Shown: positions 1 through 6,821, counted from the first letter of the stretch. The stretch: DNA of 10,576 nucleotides from Rickettsiales bacterium (GCA_947441875.1 CANEUR010000021.1:1-10576), one strand, 5' to 3'. Numbers and translations are program-made. The notes: a model not told the origin generated them from the letters alone.

Positions 1-501
1 GCCAATAATTCTTTAAGACTTGTTCTTAACAACGGAACTTTGCAAAAATTTAATTATAACAACGAAAAAACAGAAATATTATATTTTACACAATATTTAT
101 TTAATCTTAATGAAAATGAAAACGATAAAAAATCTTCTATAATCCTAAAACCTAACGAGCGATATTTTCATGAGCTTTTATATCCAGAGCCTAATTTATC
201 TTCAGATTATTTGCTAAAAATCGATAGCGAAATTCATCAAAGACTTATTTTTCCAATTACTCCTTTTATTTTTAGTTTATTAGCTGGAGTTTTTTTATTG
301 AAAAATTATTCTATTAGAAATAAAAATATTAAAAATACCGCTTATTTTTTGAGTTATTCTTTGGGGTTTTTTCTTATTAATATTGCCACTAAATCAATAG
401 CACAAAATAATTCTAATTATATTTTTTTGAATTATTTAAATTGTTTGATATTTATGATTGTTCCATTTTTTATTTTATACAATGTCAAAAAACATCATTA
501 G
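1..501 (+). CDS. lptF: LPS export permease LptF, C-terminal part (5' end outside window)
   Basis: Inner-membrane permease of the LptB2FG ABC exporter, which extracts lipopolysaccharide from the inner membrane and passes it to the LptC/A/D bridge. The reading frame is open from base 1, so the start lies upstream; 166 residues are visible. They begin in the periplasmic beta-jellyroll domain (LVLNNGTLQKFN resembles the LptF/G pattern of a strand followed by a polar turn). The family hallmark E-x-H-x-R-L (EIHQRL) follows, just before the membrane re-entry. Three hydrophobic helices come next: LIFPITPFIFSLLAGVFLL, a segment around SYSLGFFLINIA, and a last one around FLNYLNCLIFMIVPFFILY. This matches the C-terminal half of YjgP/YjgQ proteins. 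The stop overlaps lptG by 20 bp, so the two genes are probably translationally coupled. Calling it LptF rather than LptG rests mainly on gene order (lptF precedes lptG). Confidence 0.85.
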   Translation, partial: ANNSLRLVLNNGTLQKFNYNNEKTEILYFTQYLFNLNENENDKKSSIILKPNERYFHELLYPEPNLSSDYLLKIDSEIHQRLIFPITPFIFSLLAGVFLLKNYSIRNKNIKNTAYFLSYSLGFFLINIATKSIAQNNSNYIFLNYLNCLIFMIVPFFILYNVKKHH

Positions 502-1594
502 CAAATATTTGGTAAAAAAATTTTTATGGAATTGTCTTAAAGTATTTTTAGCTTTTTCATTGCTATTTTTTCTTATAAATTTACTTGAAAACATTAATAA
601 AAATCAAAATCATCATCTTGACTTTTCTTTGATTTTACTTTTCTCTGTTTTGCCAATCTTAGAACAAATCTCCACCTTGGTTTCTTCGTTGGTTCTGATT
701 GCCTGCATTACTGCATTTTATAATTTGGCAAAAAATAGCGAAATTACTATTATACGAAACAGCGGTTATTCTTTATGGCAAATATCTCGTTCAATATTGC
801 TTACATCTTTTGTATTGGGTATTTTTTGGATTATTGTTGTGCAGTATATCGCAGAAAAAGCCAATCATTTTACCTTAAAACTTGAGAAACAATATAGTAA
901 AATATTATCGGAAAACTTTTCTTACGGTTCTAATATTTTATGGTTAAAACAAAACTATCTAGAAAAAACAAATCATACTTTTATTATTGGCTTAGGCAGA
1001 TATAATAAGGCCGACAATGTTTTTGCTGATGTTGGTTTATGGTTTTTTGATGAAAAGCAGGAGTTTTATCAAAAAATTAATTGCAAATATACTACAATAG
1101 AAAGAAACTTGCTTCATTTAAACACTTGCATTATTAATAATTCTACAGATTTTAATCATAAAATAGAGCAGTTAAAAATTGCTACCAACCTTAATCATGA
1201 TTTATTACAACAACAAATTATTTCTAATTTTGCGAAACTGCAATCTTTTTCTATTTGGACTCTGCCAAAAACTATTGAAAATATCAAAACAGTTGGGTTA
1301 GATGCAACAAAATTTGTTGTGTATTTTTATGGAATTTTAGCTTTACCTTTTAATTTTTTAGCTATGGTTTTAATTTCTGCTTATTTTGGAATTAATCATA
1401 TTCGCAATCGTCAAGTGATTTTAAAAATATTTGCAGGAATTTTATTTGGCTTATTTGTTTATATTATAGATAATATTGCTAAATCTTTTGGTTCTGCGAA
1501 TTTAATTTCTGTTTTTTCGGCAACTTGGTTGATTAACTTAATTTTTATTTCTCTTGGAATTTTATTACTTTATCGCAAAGAAAAACTGAATTAG
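482..1594 (+). CDS. lptG: LPS export permease LptG
   Basis: Second permease of the LptB2FG exporter; with LptF it forms the transmembrane path for lipopolysaccharide driven by the LptB ATPase. The product is 370 residues, close to the usual 350-370. Visible parts in order: a short cytoplasmic N-terminus and helix 1 (about 14-37); a long second hydrophobic region; a cytoplasmic segment NSEITIIRNSGYSLWQI that matches the conserved coupling helix contacting LptB; and helix 3 (around VLGIFWIIVVQYIA). A periplasmic beta-rich domain follows (about residues 130-265), then three C-terminal helices ending near ISLGILLLYRKEKLN. The ATG at 482 is chosen because MSKNIISKYL is a typical LptG beginning and overlaps the lptF stop by 20 bp; an in-frame TTG at 458 would add only 8 residues. 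No Shine-Dalgarno sequence is visible. The gene converges on lolD, with 24 bp between their stops. Confidence 0.9.
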   Translation: MSKNIISKYLVKKFLWNCLKVFLAFSLLFFLINLLENINKNQNHHLDFSLILLFSVLPILEQISTLVSSLVLIACITAFYNLAKNSEITIIRNSGYSLWQISRSILLTSFVLGIFWIIVVQYIAEKANHFTLKLEKQYSKILSENFSYGSNILWLKQNYLEKTNHTFIIGLGRYNKADNVFADVGLWFFDEKQEFYQKINCKYTTIERNLLHLNTCIINNSTDFNHKIEQLKIATNLNHDLLQQQIISNFAKLQSFSIWTLPKTIENIKTVGLDATKFVVYFYGILALPFNFLAMVLISAYFGINHIRNRQVILKIFAGILFGLFVYIIDNIAKSFGSANLISVFSATWLINLIFISLGILLLYRKEKLN

Positions 1595-1618
1595 GTGAGA
1601 CTTGTTGTTGCAATATTA

Positions 1619-2305
1619 TTATTGCTTGCAAATTTGGCTTAAAGATGCATTTTTAATATAAAAAATTTTGTCGGCCATTTTGGTAAATTCTTGGTTGTGG
1701 GTTACTACAAGGCAACCAATTTGATAGGCTTTAGTAAGATCTTTTAATAAACAAAATATTTTCTCAGATAATGTTGCATCAAGGTTGCCCGTTGGCTCGT
1801 CTGCTAAAACTAATTTTGGCTTACCAATAATAGCCCTAGCAATAGCCACTCGTTGTTGTTGACCGCCAGAAAGCTGTGCTGGTTTATGATTAAGACGATT
1901 GCTTAAATCAACTACTTCAAGCATTTCTTTGGCTTTTTGATGAGCAATTTTCTTGTTTATATTTTGTATTAATAAAGGGAGCATTACATTTTCAAGAGCG
2001 GTAAACTCTGGTAATAAATGATGATATTGATAAACAAAACCTATTGTATATTTGCGTAAATTAGTTAGTTGTTTGTCTGTTACGGTAGAGCAATCGATGC
2101 CATCAATAATCAATTTACCAGAACTTAAATTATCTAGTAAGCCAGCAATTTGTAGTAAAGTGGTTTTGCCAGAGCCAGATGGACCAATTAACATAGCAAA
2201 ATCTTGCTGGGAGATATTAAAATTAATATTGTTAAGAGCAACTACTTGTTGATTTGCCTGATAAAAATATTTACAAACATCAATAAATTGTAAAATGTTT
2301 GTCAT
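1619..2305 (-). CDS. lolD: Lipoprotein-release ABC transporter ATP-binding protein LolD
   Basis: Cytoplasmic ATPase of the LolCDE complex, which detaches outer-membrane lipoproteins from the inner membrane and hands them to LolA. All ABC motifs are intact in the 228 residues: Walker A GPSGSGKTTLL (about 42-52), Q-loop in FVYQYHHLLPEFTALENV, signature LSGGQQQRVAIARAI, Walker B KLVLADEPTGNLD and the switch His in VVTHNQ. The block YQYHHLLPEFTALENVMLPLLI is characteristic of LolD and distinguishes it from the closely related FtsE and MacB ATPases. Length is normal for the family. Its ATG overlaps the carD stop by 4 bp (ATGA), suggesting coupled translation. The membrane partner lolC/E is not in the window; the frame ends only 24 bp from the convergent lptG, so the permease must be encoded elsewhere. 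Confidence 0.92.
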   Translation of the reverse strand: MTNILQFIDVCKYFYQANQQVVALNNINFNISQQDFAMLIGPSGSGKTTLLQIAGLLDNLSSGKLIIDGIDCSTVTDKQLTNLRKYTIGFVYQYHHLLPEFTALENVMLPLLIQNINKKIAHQKAKEMLEVVDLSNRLNHKPAQLSGGQQQRVAIARAIIGKPKLVLADEPTGNLDATLSEKIFCLLKDLTKAYQIGCLVVTHNQEFTKMADKIFYIKNASLSQICKQ

Positions 2306-3228
2306 TTTTTTGATTTTTTAGCTTTGACATTAGTTTTTTTGTTTTTTTTAATAGTTTTTTCGACTTTTTTAAACTGCTCCATAAAATCTTCTTCATCATC
2401 TTCTTGTGAGTATTTATCGAGAGCTTTATAATGCTCTTCTTCATCGTCTTCCTCTTCTTCTTCATCTTCTTCCTCTTCATCATCTTCTTCGTTTAAAGAT
2501 TTAACAATATCCTCAAAATCAAGATCGAAATCTTTGTTTTTAGAATCGGAAATAACTTTATCTTTAGCAACTGAAATTATTTTTTCTTTGGCAAAATCAA
2601 CAGAAATATTAAAAATAATTGCATATTCACTAGCTAAACGAAAAATGGCGGTTTCGTAAATAAGCCTTTCGCTAAAAGAACGATCGCTATCTAAGATATC
2701 TCTAGTTAGATCGCGTATGACCTCAGCAAGTAAAACAATGTTACCAGAGTTAATTTTTTCTTCATATTCTTGGGCTCTTCTCGACCACATGCCTTTTATT
2801 TTTTTAACACCACCTCTTAATATAGCTAAAACATCTTCGATTTCTTTTTTAGAAACTAAATGACGAATACCATATTTTTCGGCTTTTTCTACTGGAATTT
2901 TAATGGTAAGTTTTTCTTTTTCAAAGTAAATAATATAAAGATTATGCTCTTGATTTAAAATTGTAAGATTATCGATGTTAATTATTTTACCTACCCCATG
3001 AGAAGGATAAACAATATAATTATTTATATTAAAAGAATCTTTGTTTTTTGAGTGAGAAATTTTTATATTTTCTTCTGGATTATTTATTATGTGTCTTTTG
3101 TTTGAATCAATTGATTTTTCTTTTGTTTTGTTTGCAATTTTTTTTGAAGATGGTTCTGTTTGCTGTTTAGGAAAAGATTTTGATGTATTTTTATTAGAAG
3201 ATTTAGTGGTGGTTTTTTTTGCTTTCAT
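2302..3228 (-). CDS. carD: CarD/CdnL-family RNA polymerase-binding regulator with extended charged tails
   Basis: CarD/CdnL proteins bind the RNA polymerase beta subunit through a Tudor-like N-domain and stabilise open promoter complexes, chiefly at rRNA and housekeeping promoters. The recognisable core is about residues 69-222: the RNAP-interaction domain begins NYIVYPSHGVGKI and contains IPVEKAEKYGIRHL. The helical C-domain contains GMWSRRAQEYEEKINSGN, whose Trp (148) is at the place of the conserved DNA-fork Trp, and ERLIYETAIFRLASEYA. Usual length is about 160-170 residues; this protein has 308. The excess is a Lys/Ser/Thr-rich N-terminal extension (1-68) and a C-terminal extension (223-308) with a nearly pure Asp/Glu block (about 247-265) followed by a Lys-rich end. 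The family call is firm; the role of the tails is unknown. The gene lies 42 bp downstream of tRNA-fMet and is coupled to lolD. Confidence 0.88.
   Translation of the reverse strand: MKAKKTTTKSSNKNTSKSFPKQQTEPSSKKIANKTKEKSIDSNKRHIINNPEENIKISHSKNKDSFNINNYIVYPSHGVGKIINIDNLTILNQEHNLYIIYFEKEKLTIKIPVEKAEKYGIRHLVSKKEIEDVLAILRGGVKKIKGMWSRRAQEYEEKINSGNIVLLAEVIRDLTRDILDSDRSFSERLIYETAIFRLASEYAIIFNISVDFAKEKIISVAKDKVISDSKNKDFDLDFEDIVKSLNEEDDEEEEDEEEEEDDEEEHYKALDKYSQEDDEEDFMEQFKKVEKTIKKNKKTNVKAKKSKK
2434..2490. repeat. Low-complexity TC/TTC tract encoding the CarD acidic block
   Basis: On the plus strand this stretch is almost entirely C and T with occasional CAT or CG; on the minus strand it is GAA/GAG/GAT codons for Glu and Asp. 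Such triplet-rich tracts can change length by whole codons through replication slippage without breaking the frame, so the acidic tail may vary between strains. That variability is inference. Confidence 0.7.
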
Positions 3229-3270
3229 AAAACCAAAAATGTGTAAGAGAGTAAAATTTTAGGCATATTT

Positions 3271-3347
3271 TGGTTGCGGGGGCTGGATTTGAACCAACGA
3301 CCTTCAGGTTATGAGCCTGACAAGCTACCGAGCTGCTCTACCCCGCG
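3271..3347 (-). tRNA. Initiator tRNA-fMet (CAU anticodon)
   Basis: On the minus strand the sequence folds into a complete 77-nt cloverleaf. The 5' end is CGCGGGG and the 3' end pairs as CCCCGCA followed by ACCA, so the CCA end is encoded. Position 1 (C) and position 72 (A) do not pair, the hallmark of bacterial initiator tRNA that allows formylation and blocks elongator use. The D-stem starts with G10-A11, giving the A11:U24 pair typical of initiators. The anticodon loop is CTCATAA (CAU). The T-arm is GTTGG-TTCAAAT-CCAGC. The anticodon stem is TCAGG/CCTGA, so it has only two of the three consecutive G:C pairs usual in initiators (A29:U41 replaces G29:C41). It sits upstream of carD on the same strand. 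A TATAGT at 3367-3362 on the minus strand could be its -10 box, but no good -35 is seen. Confidence 0.95.
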
Positions 3348-3526
3348 ATAAAATAATTTATACTATATTTTAAGGACAATAAATTAAAATGCAACAACAA
3401 TTTTGTAATATTTTCATAAAATAATGAAATTGTAAAAAATATCTTGCAAAAAAAAATGATGAACTTTATAATTTTTGTATTAATTTAACTTTTTTGATAA
3501 AAAAACACAATATATATAAATATTAT
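3348..3526. other. Divergent intergenic region between tRNA-fMet and rpsP
   Basis: This 179-bp AT-rich stretch separates minus-strand tRNA-fMet/carD/lolD from plus-strand rpsP and the genes after it. It holds the promoter of rpsP (listed separately) and presumably that of the tRNA. I see no open reading frame of its own and no strong hairpin. Confidence 0.6.
3444..3472 (+). promoter_or_regulatory. Sigma-70 type promoter for rpsP-ccoS
   Basis: A -35 box TTGCAA (3444-3449, 4 of 6 matches to TTGACA) and a perfect -10 box TATAAT (3467-3472) are separated by exactly 17 bp. Transcription would begin near 3479, giving a leader of about 48 nt before the rpsP ATG at 3527. It is the best promoter match I find in the window, in a sensible place for a ribosomal-protein gene. 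Confidence 0.72.
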
Positions 3527-3874
3527 ATGATTAAACTTCGTTTATCGCGTGGGGGCAGAAAAAATCTACCTTTCTACCAAATTTTAGTAACTAACAATAC
3601 ATCTCCAAGAGATTCTAAATTTTTAGAAAAAATAGGCACTTACAATCCTTTGTTATCTGATGATAATACTCAAAAACTTATTATCGATAAAGATAGAGTA
3701 GAATATTGGCTTTCTGTAGGTGCTCAACCAACCGAAAAAGTAGCAAAATTTCTTATTAATCTTGGTGTAAAAGGTGCCGAAAAATATAAACCATCTTTTT
3801 CTCCTAAAGCAAAAGGCTCTAACTTAAAAAAGAAGGCTCAAGAAAAACTAGCTAAACAGCAAGTTTCTAATTAA
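3527..3874 (+). CDS. rpsP: 30S ribosomal protein S16
   Basis: Small-subunit protein that stabilises 16S rRNA folding during 30S assembly. The beginning MIKLRLSRGGRKNLPFYQI is the classic S16 start (M-x-x-I/L-R-L-x-R-x-G-x-K-x-x-P-x-Y). It is followed by SPRDSKFLEKIGTYNPL and DRVEYWLSVGAQPTEKVAKFL, both diagnostic. The 115 residues exceed the 80-90 of typical S16 by a Lys-rich C-terminal tail (about 90-115), which is common in alphaproteobacteria. The ATG at 3527 is chosen because the family's conserved beginning starts there; an in-frame upstream TTG at 3494 would add 11 unrelated residues. No Shine-Dalgarno sequence is visible. In most bacteria rimM, trmD and rplS follow; here ccoS follows after 2 bp, so the usual rpsP operon is broken up. 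Confidence 0.95.
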   Translation: MIKLRLSRGGRKNLPFYQILVTNNTSPRDSKFLEKIGTYNPLLSDDNTQKLIIDKDRVEYWLSVGAQPTEKVAKFLINLGVKGAEKYKPSFSPKAKGSNLKKKAQEKLAKQQVSN

Positions 3875-3876
3875 TT

Positions 3877-4038
3877 TTGTCTGTTTTAATTTTTCTCATT
3901 CCTATTACTTTACTTCTTGGTTTGGTTGGTTTAATTGCTTTTTTATGGTGTATAAAAACCAATCAATACCAAGATTTACAAGGAGATTCCTCTAGAATTT
4001 TATTTAATGATAAACATGACAATAAAACCAAAAAATAA
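3877..4038 (+). CDS. ccoS: cbb3-type cytochrome c oxidase assembly protein CcoS (TTG start)
   Basis: CcoS (FixS) is a small inner-membrane protein needed to insert cofactors (heme and copper) into the catalytic subunit of cbb3 oxidase, the high-affinity terminal oxidase used at low oxygen. The frame gives 53 residues. The beginning SVLIFLIPITLLLGLVG is one transmembrane helix that runs on through LIAFLWCIK. Then comes the family's soluble signature: an aromatic-Asp-Leu-x-Gly patch (NQYQDLQGDSSRILF) ending in an Ile-Leu-Phe-Asn-Asp stretch like the CcoS consensus. Length fits the family (about 45-60). The only suitable start is TTG at 3877, 2 bp after the rpsP stop, so it is easily missed. The partners ccoNOQP, ccoGH and ccoI are not in this window; their presence elsewhere is predicted. 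Confidence 0.8.
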   Translation: MSVLIFLIPITLLLGLVGLIAFLWCIKTNQYQDLQGDSSRILFNDKHDNKTKK

Positions 4039-4064
4039 CCCGAATCTTTAAAAATAATTTTCAA

Positions 4065-4427
4065 ATGCTTATAAAAAATAATCTCACCATAATTTTTTTA
4101 TATCTTTTTATTTCCGTTCTGTTGTTGTTGCCTGTTGTTAGTATTAATCACAGCCTAATTCATAATTTAAATAGCAAAACTCAAGATTCTAATTTTTCTT
4201 TACAGCAAAAAATACAATATCTTAATAACGTTAAACATCAGCACCATCATCAGCATTTATGTTTACTTTGTAGCGTGTGGCAACAAAATAAATTTAATAC
4301 TTTTTTTACTGCTTTTTTTACTTTACTTGCTTTTATTTTTCTACAAAACATAAAAAACAAGCATAATTTTTTATTACCCTCTTTTGTTTACGGTTTTTTT
4401 AAAACTGGTCCTCCTCTTGTAAAATAA
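4065..4427 (+). CDS. Small His-rich CxxC membrane protein, DUF2946-like
   Basis: The 120-residue protein has an N-terminal hydrophobic segment (about 8-27, signal peptide or anchor) and then a polar stretch. A cluster of His follows (58, 60-62, 64), leading directly into a CxxC, CLLC (66-69). A second hydrophobic helix lies at about 79-95, and the C-terminus is GFFKTGPPLVK. This order - export signal, His cluster, C-x-x-C, membrane helix, terminal (R/K)-x-P-P - matches my memory of DUF2946, a family of unknown function often found next to TonB-dependent receptors and copper-related genes. No enzymatic motif is present. The His/CxxC patch would suit metal binding outside the cytoplasm (inference). 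It starts 26 bp after ccoS and is followed 138 bp later by a TonB-dependent receptor. No Shine-Dalgarno sequence is visible. Confidence 0.6.
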   Translation: MLIKNNLTIIFLYLFISVLLLLPVVSINHSLIHNLNSKTQDSNFSLQQKIQYLNNVKHQHHHQHLCLLCSVWQQNKFNTFFTAFFTLLAFIFLQNIKNKHNFLLPSFVYGFFKTGPPLVK

Positions 4428-4474
4428 TTTTATCATTTTACAAGAATCATATATTTAGCAACAAATCATTTTAT

Positions 4475-4525
4475 ACAAAAACAACATTTTTTTCAAAAAA
4501 GAAATGCCACTGTTCTTGTTTTTGT
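4475..4525. repeat. Inverted repeat in the leader of the TonB receptor gene
   Basis: A perfect 10-bp inverted repeat, ACAAAAACAA (4475-4484) and TTGTTTTTGT (4516-4525), lies in the 138-bp gap between the DUF2946-like gene and the receptor gene. The loop is about 31 nt and the arms are A/T-rich. It could be an operator or a leader structure, or chance in low-complexity DNA. The gap has no clear consensus promoter and nothing resembling a cobalamin riboswitch. Confidence 0.3.
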
Positions 4526-4565
4526 TGTATCGTAAATACTTTGCAAATCAATACAAAACCGTGCT

Positions 4566-6656
4566 ATGAACATTATTTTTAAAATTTTATGCTTTAGTTT
4601 GCTTGCTTTTTCGGCAATAGCAAACAATCAAATTAATCAAGAAGAAACTTTACAATATAAAGTTGTATCAAGTAAATTAAACAAAGCAAGATCCGATCTT
4701 TCACCAAAAACTGGTAGCAGTTCTACCAGTTTTAGCCAACAAGATATCAATAATTTGCCTCAAGGTCAGGCTTCTAGCTTATCTTCGGTACTTTTAAGGG
4801 CAAAAGGTGTAACTCAAGATTCTTACTCACAACTTCATGTTAGAGGCGATCATAGCAATTTACAATATCGTATTAACGATGTTATTATTCCAGAAGGTAT
4901 AAATGGCTTTGGCTCTACTCTTGACGCTAGATTTGCCGATAGTATTAATTTACACACTGGGGCATTGCCAGCTCAATATGGGTATCGCACCGCAGGCATA
5001 GTTGAAATTATCACCAAAGATAAGGTCAACAAGCAAACTAAAAATTCTTTTAGCGGATATTCTGAAGCTCAAATTGGCTCAAACGATACTACGGGTTTTA
5101 ACCAACAATTTAGTGGCAATAATGATAAGCTAAATTATTTTGTAAGCGGTTCTTATTTACAAAATAATCGAGGCATAGAATCGCCAACTTCGGCAAGAAA
5201 ATCTATCAATAACGATACCAAGCAAGATAAATTTTTTCTTTATACTTCTTATTTGTTAAGTGATACCAAAAAATTAAGTGCCATTGTTGCCAATGCTAAT
5301 AATCGTTTTCAAGTGCCAACTTCTGGCAATTTGCAGTCGGAGTTTAATTTGCAAAATCAAACTCCTAACTCTTTGCAAGCTAGACAAAATCAGCAAGAAA
5401 ATAATCAATTTATAGTGTTAGCTTTACAAGAGTCGATAAATTCTAATCTCGATTATCAAGTATCGCTTTTTACTAGAAAAAGTGGCTTGCAATTTAGAGG
5501 AGATCAGGCTCAAGATGTTATGTTTAGCGGTGTATCTTCAAATATTACTAGAAATAGTTTAGCAAGTGGCATGCAAGGTGATGCTAGTTTTAAAATTAAC
5601 CAAAAAAATACTTTAAGATCTGGTGTTTATTTTAATCAAACCAAAATCTCTAATAACGAAACAAACTGGGTTTTGCCAATCAATAGCGATGGCACTCAAA
5701 GTTCTGATATTACTAATCAAATTGTCTTCAAAAACAGTAAAAATACTAATTTATATAGTATTTATGCTCAAAACGAATATGCTTTTAATCAAGATTTAAA
5801 ACTAAATTTTGGCGGTAGATTCGATAAAGCACAAGGAGTGGTAAACGATCAGCAGTTTAGTCCTAGATTTGGCGGGGTTTATCAGCTAAATACCAAAACC
5901 AAATTACATGCAGGTTATGCCAAATATTTTACTGCACCAAAAGCAGAGCTAGCAACCGCTTTTAACCCTAGCGATTTTGAAAATACCAGCAATGCTTCTG
6001 AAAATTTACAAAATGGCAAAATAAAAAGTGAAAAAACCGATTATTACGACATTGGCTTGGCTTACCAATTAAATCAAAATTTAAATTTTGGCTTTGATGC
6101 TTATTATAAAGATATCAAAAATATGCTCGACGAAGGGCAGTTTGGCAATGCTTTAATTTTTAAGCCTTTTAACTATGCCAAAGCGAAAAGCTATGGTCTA
6201 GAATTTACTGCTAATCATCAAACTAAAACTTGGCAAAATTATGTTAATTTAGCTTGGCAACAATCGCATGCTTATAATTTAAATTCTTCACAATATCTAC
6301 ACGAAACTGCCGAAATAGCTTACACTGCAAAAGGTGTAAGACCAGATCATGACCAACGAATCACTGCTTCTGCTGGCTCTGCTTATAATTTTATTGCCCA
6401 AAAAATTACTCTTGGAGGCGATGTTTTGTTTGGTAGCGGTTTACGAAGAGGTGAAGCAAATACTCAAAAAATGCCTAGTTATACTCAATTTAATTTGTTT
6501 GCAAGTAAAAAAATTAATCAGTGGCAAATTAGATTAGCAATAAACAACATTCTTGATAAATCTTATGCCTTACGAGACGGTAGTGGAATTGGCATTGCAG
6601 CAGCCCAATTTGCTAACCGCAGAACTGCTAATATTTTTGCTAGCTACGAGTTTTAA
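4566..6656 (+). CDS. TonB-dependent outer-membrane receptor
   Basis: Outer-membrane gated channel that takes up a scarce ligand with energy from TonB-ExbBD. The 696 residues show a signal peptide (1-19, cleavage after AIA) and a TonB-box-like segment ETLQYKVVSS (about 27-36). A plug domain follows (about 45-152) with QLHVRGDHSNLQYRINDVI and LHTGALPAQYGYRTAGIVEI, the usual end of the plug. A long series of alternating polar/aromatic strands forms the 22-strand barrel, with conserved pieces such as FSPRFGGVYQLNTKTKLHAGY and YYDIGLAYQLNQNLNFGFDAYYKDI. The last residue is Phe (FASYEF), the Bam-recognised signature. It appears intact. The ligand cannot be read from sequence; the upstream DUF2946-like gene and ccoS suggest copper or another metal complex (inference). 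tonB, exbB and exbD are not in the window. No Shine-Dalgarno sequence is seen before ATG 4566. Confidence 0.9.
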   Translation: MNIIFKILCFSLLAFSAIANNQINQEETLQYKVVSSKLNKARSDLSPKTGSSSTSFSQQDINNLPQGQASSLSSVLLRAKGVTQDSYSQLHVRGDHSNLQYRINDVIIPEGINGFGSTLDARFADSINLHTGALPAQYGYRTAGIVEIITKDKVNKQTKNSFSGYSEAQIGSNDTTGFNQQFSGNNDKLNYFVSGSYLQNNRGIESPTSARKSINNDTKQDKFFLYTSYLLSDTKKLSAIVANANNRFQVPTSGNLQSEFNLQNQTPNSLQARQNQQENNQFIVLALQESINSNLDYQVSLFTRKSGLQFRGDQAQDVMFSGVSSNITRNSLASGMQGDASFKINQKNTLRSGVYFNQTKISNNETNWVLPINSDGTQSSDITNQIVFKNSKNTNLYSIYAQNEYAFNQDLKLNFGGRFDKAQGVVNDQQFSPRFGGVYQLNTKTKLHAGYAKYFTAPKAELATAFNPSDFENTSNASENLQNGKIKSEKTDYYDIGLAYQLNQNLNFGFDAYYKDIKNMLDEGQFGNALIFKPFNYAKAKSYGLEFTANHQTKTWQNYVNLAWQQSHAYNLNSSQYLHETAEIAYTAKGVRPDHDQRITASAGSAYNFIAQKITLGGDVLFGSGLRRGEANTQKMPSYTQFNLFASKKINQWQIRLAINNILDKSYALRDGSGIGIAAAQFANRRTANIFASYEF

Positions 6657-6821
6657 TAACGTCTCCACTAATTACAAGAATGTTTCATCACTAATTTGTT
6701 TTAATTTTTTGCTATGTTTTCATGTAGAAATTTTAGCTATTTTTAGCTTCATATTGAACATATTAAGATAAAAATAGGTAAAATTTATACCAAAAATGGT
6801 AAATAAAGTAAAATATAATTA
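6657..6821. other. Intergenic region upstream of the 666-codon gene
   Basis: The 165 bp contain a small hairpin (AGCTA 6735-6739 with TAGCT 6744-6748) and a second one (TACCA 6788-6792 with TGGTA 6797-6801). There is a weak promoter-like pair TTGAAC (6754) and TAAAAT (6779) with a 19-bp spacer. A perfect TATAAT lies at 6814-6819, only 2 bp before the GTG start of the next gene. If that last box is a real -10, transcription would begin inside the annotated gene and translation would start at ATG 6858. No clear factor-independent terminator follows the receptor gene. Confidence 0.35.

Noticed and set aside
458..481. Upstream TTG start for lptG
   Set aside because: It adds 8 residues that come from the overlapping lptF frame, and the family's usual beginning fits ATG 482.
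1607..1630. Possible shared terminator between convergent lptG and lolD (GCAAT/ATTGC and TTGCAA repeats)
   Set aside because: The stem is only 5 bp with few G:C pairs and there is no T-run directly after it on either strand.
2280..2483. Lys-rich open frame on the minus strand overlapping the carD tail
   Set aside because: It is an out-of-frame reading of the Glu/Asp/Lys codon tract; the carD frame explains the sequence and is continuous with a conserved domain.
3271..3347. Elongator tRNA-Met or tRNA-Ile2 with the same CAU anticodon
   Set aside because: The unpaired C1xA72 and A11:U24 features identify an initiator; elongator and Ile2 tRNAs have a paired 1:72.
3494..3526. Upstream TTG start for rpsP
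   Set aside because: S16 proteins begin at the MIKLRLSRGG motif (ATG 3527); the added residues resemble nothing in the family and sit just after the promoter.
4428..4565. Cobalamin or other known riboswitch before the TonB receptor
   Set aside because: The gap is only 138 bp and very AT-rich, and none of the conserved cobalamin-box bases can be found.
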